From positions 22,858,001 to 22,922,000 of the forward strand of contig JAYKYS010000009.1 in NCBI GenBank assembly GCA_036924285.1: a DNA stretch of 64,000 nt, written 5' to 3'. Shown piece after piece: positions 56,513 to 64,000 of the stretch; position 1 is the stretch's first letter, and each line of letters opens with the position of its first letter. Source of the DNA: Asterella californica. Its lineage: Eukaryota; Streptophyta; Marchantiopsida; Marchantiales; Aytoniaceae. Position numbers and translations under genes: made by a program. Below the pieces are notes generated by a model, which made no database searches, had not been told where the DNA came from, and worked only from the letters and a program-made list of their open reading frames with translations.

Positions 56513-56799
56513 GCCCGGTTTCGTCAAAACATCCAAGTCAAATGTGTCTAAATATATATTTACGTGAAAACTTCCAAGTCAAATGCTAAATTTAATATAT
56601 TAAAATTAAAAAACTTAATTTATACTTCACTTGTGAGCGAAACACATGGCTTGTGAAAACCAGAAGAACCTATAAGTGTAGTGAGAGATCTGGAACGTAT
56701 CGAGCTATAACTGAAGTCTTCTTTACAAATCAAAGGAATGATTAAGGCATAATTTAGAGCTAACCCTTCCTTAAAAAAAAAAGGTTTGCTCTAAATTAT

Positions 56800-56872
56800 A
56801 CCCATGTACACTTTGTAAGTGTACATGGGTGAATATACAGCCTTCTTTCCCTTCCTTACAAGGGAAAGAAGG
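56800..56872. repeat. Double stem-loop around GAATATACAG
   Basis: First stem ACCCATGTACACTT/AAGTGTACATGGGT (56800-56813, 56817-56830), perfect 14 bp with a 3-nt loop. A 10-nt linker follows. Second stem CCTTCTTTCCCTT/AAGGGAAAGAAGG (56841-56853, 56860-56872), perfect 13 bp with a 6-nt loop. A GC-richer tail with further small inverted repeats continues to about 56940. Confidence 0.85.
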
Positions 56873-57199
56873 ACCTGAAGGGCCAAGCAACTAACGCCCC
56901 GAAGGGAAGAACACCGGGGCTAAACCCCGCTAAGCACATCTCTTTTGGTAAATATCCTTCCTCACGGCCTTGTACAGTGAATTTCGTTTTCTCTTATCAG
57001 AATACGTGTAAGTGTTATAAAATTTTATTTTACTAAGGTATTATAGAAAATTCAATTAATTTTTTAATTATTATATGTTACTCAATCCAGGAACAGCCAA
57101 CTCGTCTGGAGAGAACCCATAAGTGAAGGCCGGTCTGCTGCGCTCCCTGGGATATAAGTCCGGAGCCCTAATTGTTAAATCGTGCCGTTTGCCGAGGAT

Positions 57200-57290
57200 G
57201 TTGATTAATATTCTAACCATTCCCATCGGAAGAGTTAAAATATTAATTAACTCACCTTATGTACACTTCAGTGTACATGAGGTGAATATC
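57200..57290. repeat. Double stem-loop ending in GGTGAATATCC
   Basis: First stem 57200-57217 with 57234-57251 (16 of 18 pairs). Second stem TCACCTTATGTACAC with GTGTACATGAGGTGA (57252-57266, 57271-57285; 14 of 15 pairs, loop 4). The right arm of the second stem includes the shared motif. Confidence 0.8.
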
Positions 57291-57427
57291 CTCCTTCCTT
57301 AAAATGCAGTATAGCCTGCACGGATGCAAGTTGAACACGCTCTATTACCGATCTTGTGAAATATACCGAATAAATGATTAAGAATGTCTTTTTAAATCCG
57401 GACGGAGACAACTGGTGAAAAGCTCAG

Positions 57428-57469
57428 AGATAAATATTAGGCATTCTCACAAAGAAGTAATATTTATCT
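57428..57469. repeat. Stem-loop, perfect 12-bp arms
   Basis: AGATAAATATTA (57428-57439) pairs with TAATATTTATCT (57458-57469), loop 18 nt. Confidence 0.65.
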
Positions 57470-58882
57470 TAATATAATTTTATTCTTATTTGAAAGGATC
57501 GTCTTGTTAGCTTCTGTATTGATGATTTATTCTTATGTACTTTCCCATACTGCTGTGGGCAGATATTAAGCATCCCAACCGCAATTGGATAATTTTTATT
57601 CGTTTGTTGTTATCGAGATATATAAATATTAAATGAAATTTATATATTATAGTGTTGAAAATTGAATTTTATCTTTAAGTCTAATATGATAACCGGACGT
57701 ATAGTCTTATATAGCCCGATCTAGACATAACCCATAAGTGAAGGATGAATAAACATGCCTCCGATAATACAATTGAGAAAAACTACCAAGAGATAATTAA
57801 TTAGGTTTATCGAACATTAATATAATACCCAACCTTTCATGACAAAAGGGTTAGGTAATAAAGTGAGCGTGTTGCTCTATAAGAGATGAATAAATAAAGC
57901 GAGCATATCATATAGTATAGCATAAGGTATTAGTTTACATCCTTATGTAAATTTAGTTACCTTGGCACAATTATTTTTCCTTGATATGTCGACTTATCGT
58001 CTTGTTAGCGCTACCGACTCTTAGATAAATAGTAAAACAAGAGCTAACAACATAAGAGTCAGATAAAGAATAAAATCATTTTATAAAGAAAAATAGGCTT
58101 AATAATTTACTAAGTAGATCATACTACATGTATATGTGTTTTTCAGCAAAAACTTAAAATAGTAATACAGAATGGTTTTTTATTATAATTAAAATTTTCA
58201 ATATAAATAAATTGAAAAGACTAATCTTATTGTATTGCACGCGAATATTACGTGAATGATCCCACGAGGTTCTCATACAGCGGTTTGTCAGACTGAGTCA
58301 TGTTAAATGTGCGGTACCATTCAGCACAAAGTATTTTTGCTCACTTGACTATAGACTATAATCAAAACATGCAAATTATATTTCTTTTGTGCCCTGGAAA
58401 TTATAGTCCCTTACAAGGATAATATGCATGCAAGATCGCTCGCTTGCTATTAGTGGGAAAATATATAAGTATTAAACAAAAATTCTATACTAAATTGCTA
58501 AGAAAATCAAAATATTTTATAAAACATAACTGTTGGAAACGCAAGAAGACCCATACATAAACCATAAGAGGAGAGCGTACAGACACGCTATCCAGAGTAC
58601 ATGTTGAGGTTCGAGTTTAATTTATTATCTAAACTTTTTCTTCCAAAGTGCATATTCGAGATGTTTATCTTCACCTGGATTCATTTAATGAAAGGTTTAA
58701 TTTATTATCTGACACTTTATAATGGAAGAAATTTAGTAATAAATATATACCACATTTAAAGTCCAGCAACATGTCCTATAAAAGAATATATTTTATATCA
58801 GCTTTGATTTATCCACTCATCTGGACTTGAAAGAGGTGATAATAATGCAAGTTAGTGTTCCACTCTCTTCTATCTTAGAAGT

Positions 58883-58918
58883 GGTGAATATTCAAATAAT
58901 TACATATAATTATTCGAA
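58883..58918. repeat. GGTGAATATTCA motif with stem-loop
   Basis: The motif at 58883-58894 overlaps a stem TTCAAATAATTA/TAATTATTCGAA (58891-58902, 58907-58918; 11 of 12 pairs, loop 4). A weaker hairpin precedes it (TTCTA/TAGAA near 58868-58880). Confidence 0.65.
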
Positions 58919-59300
58919 AGCGAAATATGCATAGGATTTCATGAAAGGAGAAGAAGAGGACAAGCAAATTATAGAGCAGAATTATAGACGAAAATGGAAT
59001 TTGGTCGAGACGGGAGCAGTAAGACTTGCTTCGTACACGAGCAAATCTCTTTCGCTTGATGTTATTACATTCGTTTAATCATTATGTAAATCTAATATTA
59101 TATGGTAACAGTCAAGTGTTGAGAAATGGTAGAGTACATTCTTCGAGAAAAATATATTATGAATGCTTAGTAAAGGAAAACAAAGTAGACTTGCAGCAAG
59201 CCTTGGCACGCGTTCCACCTATATTATCTATTATCAAGGAAAGTGTGTAAATAAAATATATCATATAGAAAAGAGAGAAATGTCTAAACACTATGATAGC

Positions 59301-59399
59301 GTGAATATTCACCCTCTTCATGTTCAGATTAAGAGGCAAATATATATTGTCATGATTTATTACGAAACACTTCCTCATAGAAGTGTTTGGTAATAAATC
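59301..59399. repeat. Palindromic GTGAATATTCAC motif with two stem-loops
   Basis: The 12-bp palindrome (59301-59312) is followed by CCTCTT/AAGAGG (59313-59318, 59331-59336) and then a 20-bp stem with one mismatch (59354-59373 with 59380-59399, loop 6) ending in TTTATTAC/GTAATAAA. Confidence 0.8.
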
Positions 59400-60239
59400 G
59401 AACCGAGATATTTTCATCTTTTTGTGACCTCTCTTTTAACCTTTAGCTGAGATTATTTGGTGCAGTCAATTTAATTATAATTTATCTCTGGTGTCCTATC
59501 TAGTGTCAATACCTTCTGCAAAGCTCGTTCTAGCTAAACGACAAGGCAAAAGAAAAGATTAACATCTTATCAACTATTATCAAGAGTCAACACATACTTA
59601 AGTTTGTCTGGAGATTGCTCAAAAGCTTTGATAAAAGAAAAAACAAAATTAAAGTTCAAATTACATCCTTAAACAAGTAAAAAGCGGTTGAAAATATAAG
59701 ATGGCAATTTAAAGTTGCAATTCTCTATAGAGTAACACGATAACTGTTGCCGAATCGAATATAAGAATAACGATTTACTGTCACAATCACATAAAAAAAA
59801 TGGCGACAAATGTTAAAACTGAAAGCATTTGTTATAATAGTTAATTTGTAAAGAAGAGAAGCTAATTTACGATTGGAATCACAACTTTTATGAAAACTAA
59901 AAAAAGAAATACTGATATTTTCTTTCATATTTATCTTACTTTTACTTTGAATCTAGTTAAAGAATCTAGTTAGTTTCCATGTTACAATATGATAACAATT
60001 ATTTTTGAGGTTCACATTGCTCATTCCAACTGAGTATTTGAGCAAAATTTCCACATTGTGGAATTTTCTGGTCATTTACAAAACCAACTCATAACTCATT
60101 ATTAACCATTTAATGTTATGGTTTCGTAGTTAAATTTATTAATTATTAGCAATTAAGTAATATTTTCAAATTTATTATAATCTTAGAGTAATCAATGGAT
60201 CTTATCCTTGGTACAAGTTTAACTTCCTTGCATATTATT

Positions 60240-61022
60240 CATTGATATAGTCCAAAGCTCTAGTGTATCGACGGTTGGTACCAGTCGGACTAATTCGAGT
60301 TGTTACGTATAATTAGTTAGAAAACTAACCTATCATCAGAGTTTTTCTTGTACTCGCCCCACTATATATACATGGAGAGGTGAAGTCTCATTCTTATTTA
60401 CTTCTTTGTCCACCCGCTCTTTCTTCTTGGAGTGTCTTCTTAGAAATATCAACTTTTTACATGACGTATGTTACTTGTTGATGAGCAAGATGGAGTTGGT
60501 GCATAGAGATGTACAAGAAAGAGCAGTTGGAGTCGTGCTTGATGTCGAGCACTATCATGCTGATGCGTTCATGTGAGGTGAAATGATTTCTTTCACCACC
60601 AGTAATTTTGAACGTGATTTTGAAGCCCTAGACGATTATTTCTTAGTGAAATTTATCGAACAACTCCATAAAGACTATCTTGTTAAGAAGATGTGAATTG
60701 TGTACTCGGCCAAATTTTAGTCGATTTGGAGCTTCTAACGACAAATTTTCTAACAGATATTTGTTGACTAGAACAAAAGTTTTAAGACTAGAGTCCAAAG
60801 AAATAATGGTTTGTTTAGAGTGACACTTTGAAAAAATTGTGAAATCTTGAAGTATTACATGTCCAAATTTTACCTCATTTGGTCCAATTTTTACTTTTCT
60901 TGGTTTGTTCTTTTGATGTTTTGCCATGTTTTGTACACATACAATCCACTTATAGATTCTTTCTTCATTGTCGCTGCAAGAGGAGTGCACAAATGCTTTT
61001 CTTGCGACTTCTGACTAACTCT
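60240..61022 (+). mobile_element. Element F: truncated relative of copia element C (LTR and leader only)
   Basis: 60240-60461 aligns with the C LTR, including 'tgatatagtcc', the TATA-type segment and 'ttcttggagtgtc'. 60462 to about 61022 aligns with the C leader, including 'gatgagcaagatgga' and 'gatgtcgagcactatc'. Similarity stops before the position of the C gag ATG. There is no second LTR or coding region in the window, and many substitutions indicate age. Confidence 0.85.
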
Positions 61023-61522
61023 TAAGAAGCGCCGTCATGACATCAAATATTATTTGAGATGAGGATCACCACTGCAAGAGACGAGAGCTGTGTATTTGGA
61101 ATTGTTAGTTTTTGTCGCCGCTTCGTTGTGTAATGTGTTGGACGAGAATGCTCAATTTTGATGTTTTTTACTCGTCAATTCAGTCGTTCTCTCACATGCT
61201 TTCCAACTCAAAAATTCTTCTATTTTCAGCAATTTTGCTTCGCTGCTCGACTTGCCACAAAACTAATGATTTTGATTTATAAGACGAGGTCATATCATGC
61301 ATGTTGTCGACTTGCTGCTCGAGTTTTCCGCTTCTGTCGCTAAACCTGCTGTTTTTTCTAACATTTTCTCTTTCGGGGATGATCTCATCACTGCATGTTA
61401 TTTTTTCAAAGTGACCGTATCGACGGCTGACATAATGCATCCGTAGCATAAGATAAGATTCTCTTTGGCATGAAGCTCAAGCTTCTTTTGTCATTTCTTT
61501 CCTTCTTGCCTCTCTTCGTCGT

Positions 61523-62950
61523 TTGAACAGTACATGTACTCCGCTTCCATATGCTTGTTCGCTTTGTATCGCATTCATGTTGCTCCTGTTTTTGTTGTTT
61601 TTGTTTCATCTCGATGATGAGAGAAGCGTCTTGACTTTGATGACCCACATCAATCATGACGTACCACAGCCAGAATCCACTGCAATCTGCAATCCCCCTA
61701 CTCCTCTCTCAATCTCTTACGTGGGAGAGTCATCTTACACTAGATATATCTTGTATGTGCTTGAAGGCTACACGTCTCCTCTTCCTTCTCTAGATGAGTT
61801 GTTCGCTTCTGGTGGTAGAGTATTAGGTTTCCATGAGAAACGTCTTCTTTTCCAATTTAAGTGCTTCTGTGCTTACTTAGATTTACTTTTCTCGGCACAT
61901 CCATCACACTTCTTACTGGATGACAATTTTGTGAAGATGGACCGCTCTTTTCTTGCTCTATCAGGTCCCTTCATGTATATGGGGACTAGTGAAGATGCGT
62001 ACTGGCTGATTCTCCAAGACAAAAACCCTTCAGATGTTCAATTATCCTAGATATTACATCGAAATGACCACAAACCTCCTATGTCATACGATTCACTGCA
62101 TTTACCGTTCTCGGAAACTCTCTTGTGTTTGTTGTGTTCTCCATCTTGAGTGTTTTTGCTACTTGTGTCCTCATTTTTATCACCAGGTCCGCTTAAATGT
62201 TTCTTCAAAGGCAGACGAGGATGAAGAAAGTAGTCCCCGCTAGCTACAACACGTTAGAGCTGTCCGTCACAATGTACAAAATGGGGGTTGATTTGGACTT
62301 GTCTTCTTTTGCTATGCTGGACCAATTCCTTCTGATTGTTCTTTTGGGATTTTCTCAGTAGAAAGTGAGAGAGCATTGTTACATCTATACTACCAAGGTG
62401 TCATTGCTATTTGTGCAAAGTCCACTCAAGAAGTGAAGAAGCGTATCATGTCTGCCTTGGGATGGACTCATGAAGGTCTAGTAGGGATTGAGATATGTGT
62501 TAAGGGACTGACCAATAAAAGACTATACACATACATAAGAATGATTGGATATTGTATGAAGAATGAGGTCGAGGATCATTATCACGTGCATATGAAAAAT
62601 ATCTCTGAGATTATGCTCCTTGATTGTAAAAAGTTGTATAAACTCTTGGGTGTTTGCGATACAAAGAATGGTGTTGAGTTGAGCTACGCTAACATTCTTG
62701 CCAATGCACTGCAATATAATATGTATCAGAGCAGTCACTCTCTATTGTCTACTTTCAGCACCTATCTTGGAGACATGATAGAATCTGGAAAACACTCTAC
62801 TTCACCCCACTAGTTAATGCAGGATGGAATTCAGGTTCGTAGAGTTGATTCCTTAAGGAAATCATTTCTACATCCTCAAGAAGTTACATCTGAGGATATT
62901 CAGAAATTATTTGTTTACAAGAACACCACAGGTGTGGAATTGTAAAGACA
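61523..62950 (+). pseudogene. Unrecognised decayed coding sequence
   Basis: Two substantial plus-strand frames, 61523-62050 (175 aa) and about 62292-62813, read as protein-like rather than low-complexity sequence (for example GFHEKRLLFQFKCFCAYLDL and HEGLVGIEICVKGLTNKRL). The second frame is open upstream of its nominal start, back to a TGA at 62289. It is followed, after a TAG near 62812, by further plausible codons in the same frame to about 62944. I recognise no domain. It lies directly downstream of copia remnant F, in the same orientation. It may be a host gene fragment, an internal region of an unfamiliar transposon, or an intron-containing gene whose exons I cannot join. 61023-61522 holds nothing I can assign. 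Confidence 0.4.
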
Positions 62951-63167
62951 TGTACATAGACACAATAGACAATGCCGCTGTAATATATGACGAATATCAT
63001 ATGTCTAGAGCCACACCGACCATATCAGAGTCTCAGCGATAGCATTCTAAACAATCGATGATACAAAGGTCGCTTCCGGACTAGGTCCCACTTGCAGAAG
63101 CTTTCATGAGATCGACCGGCTCTGACAAAGCTCAGACAACAAAGTAGCACGATCTGACATAGTCAAT

Positions 63168-63640
63168 TTCTGTATAAAAATATACAGATTCTATAGTTTC
63201 AAGTATAGAACTCAGTGTAGCTATACAATTGTCTCAACTCGAGATTTCTGTATACAAATATAGAAATCCATGTGCAGAATTCAGAATTTTAATAAAGTTA
63301 AAGCCGGCACGTAGTCGTCTTTACCACCAGCTCGCTATGACCATCATTTCTACATGCTCTTCAATCGGTACGGCTTCCATTTTCGAACTACGAACTGTGA
63401 GTGAGCAGTGGAGAAACAATAAAATTGTATCATATAATTCCTTTCACTGTAACGATATAGTTATTTCAAGTCGAAGAATATTTGTGTATACAAATATTTC
63501 TACACTTTACAAAAATCACATAAACGTCTTTATCTGCAGCTCGCAATCGCCAGCTTTCATTTTTGAAGCACGAACTGTGACGGAACACTGGAAAAAACAA
63601 TTAAAATGGATTATATAATTCTTTTTTTACAGCGAAGAGA
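63168..63640. repeat. Diverged direct repeats, each headed by a small palindrome
   Basis: Segments headed by 'ctgtataaaaatatacag' (63169), 'ctgtatacaaatatagaa' (63247) and 'tttgtgtatacaaatattt' (63480) recur. The last two are each followed by similar blocks: 'gtcgtcttta..cagctcgc', '..cgaactgtgagt..' against '..cgaactgtgacg..', then 'ggattatataattctttt'-like ends. This is a degenerate duplication of about 200 bp. Confidence 0.6.
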
Positions 63641-63968
63641 GGTCGTGGAATATCGGAGTAGCTCTAGATGGCAGTGTGGTATCTTGTCATAGGTCCACAA
63701 CTTGTATTCAGTTACCAGAATATGTCAATACATCCCCTACTACAGCACCGAACCTGAAGAAGGAGAATATGCATGCCTAGAAAGCTATAATGCACAAGGA
63801 TGTTATACTGTACTACTTGGACGATAAAATACTTTGACTCTTATTGTTGAGTATCTTATTTACATTGAGGTAGGCAAATACAACACCATAATGTCAAAGA
63901 AAGAGATTGTTTGTTAGTTCCAAAGTTGTTGAAGTTTAAGTTGGGAGTTACCCACTCGATCTCCTCTG

Positions 63969-64000
63969 TCGTGCACATACACATCGCTACACAACATACA
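63969..64000 (-). repeat. Third copy of the element E terminal repeat, cut by the window edge
   Basis: 'tcgtgcacatacacatcgc' and 'tacacaacataca' match 14839-14870 and 5488-5520 in the same orientation. More of the repeat should lie beyond the window. Confidence 0.6.

Larger units (their letters stand above)
52788..60239. other. AT-rich gene-free region rich in stem-loops and short repeats
   Basis: No frame resembles a known protein. Individual hairpins and tandem repeats are listed separately. 'TTTAATTTATTA' is scattered through it (52739, about 54015, 58617, 58696), and a segment 'aatatccttc(t/c)tcacgg(a/c)cttgtacagtg' occurs twice (about 56330 and 56950). I see no RNA gene. Confidence 0.6.

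Noticed and set aside
57990..58060. Overlapping short inverted repeats (TTGTTAGC/GCTAACAA and GACTCTTA/TAAGAGTC)
   Set aside because: 8-bp matches in AT-rich DNA can occur by chance. I did not count them in the hairpin family.
52700..59400. Regularly spaced repeats considered as a CRISPR-like array
   Set aside because: Stem sequences differ between copies, spacing is irregular, the context is eukaryotic and there are no associated genes.

Overview
The window looks like nuclear DNA of a land plant. The evidence is one intron-containing gene for a plant-type prolyl 4-hydroxylase (GT-AG introns, C-terminal ShK domain), several families of LTR retrotransposon with plant-style primer sites, and long AT-rich stretches without genes. 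The repeat-dense, gene-poor layout would suit a moss, liverwort or other non-seed plant, but nothing here fixes the species.

Layout: 1-5487 is AT-rich DNA without a recognisable gene. 5488-16577 holds a decayed minus-strand Ty3/gypsy element (E). Its integrase is followed by a PHD-finger sequence, and its terminal repeat appears to be split by a nearly intact Ty3/gypsy element, A (5902-14838). 16578-46283 is a four-layer nest. A minus-strand relative of A (A') carries inside one LTR a minus-strand chromovirus (B, 24681-44864). B carries inside its integrase a plus-strand Ty1/copia element (C, 26091-40143). C carries between integrase and reverse transcriptase a plus-strand Ty3/gypsy element (D, 29502-38232). 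LTR divergence counted by eye rises with depth (D about 0.9%, C about 3%, B about 6%, A' about 7%), which fits the insertion order. 48473-51610 is the prolyl 4-hydroxylase gene, in eight exons. 52.7-59.4 kb is AT-rich DNA with many perfect or near-perfect stem-loops, several beside a shared GTGAATAT motif, plus short tandem repeats. 60240-61022 is a truncated relative of C, followed by an unrecognised decayed coding sequence (about 61.5-62.9 kb) and diverged direct repeats. A copy of the E terminal repeat begins at the right edge.

The most notable signals are these. (1) The gag-pro/pol junction of element A has a GGGTTTT slippery heptamer, a 7-nt spacer and a predicted H-type pseudoknot, placed exactly where pol becomes open in the -1 frame; the related copy A' keeps stem 1 through a paired change. 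(2) The LTRs of chromovirus B carry dense arrays of heat-shock elements upstream of a TATA box. (3) Element E ends in a C4HC3 PHD finger. (4) The A' LTRs contain a tRNA-like A-box/B-box sequence. (5) A family of hairpins with differing stem sequences recurs at 52.7-59.4 kb.

Nearly all retroelement reading frames are broken by stops or frameshifts. The prolyl 4-hydroxylase is the only gene I judge to be an intact host gene.
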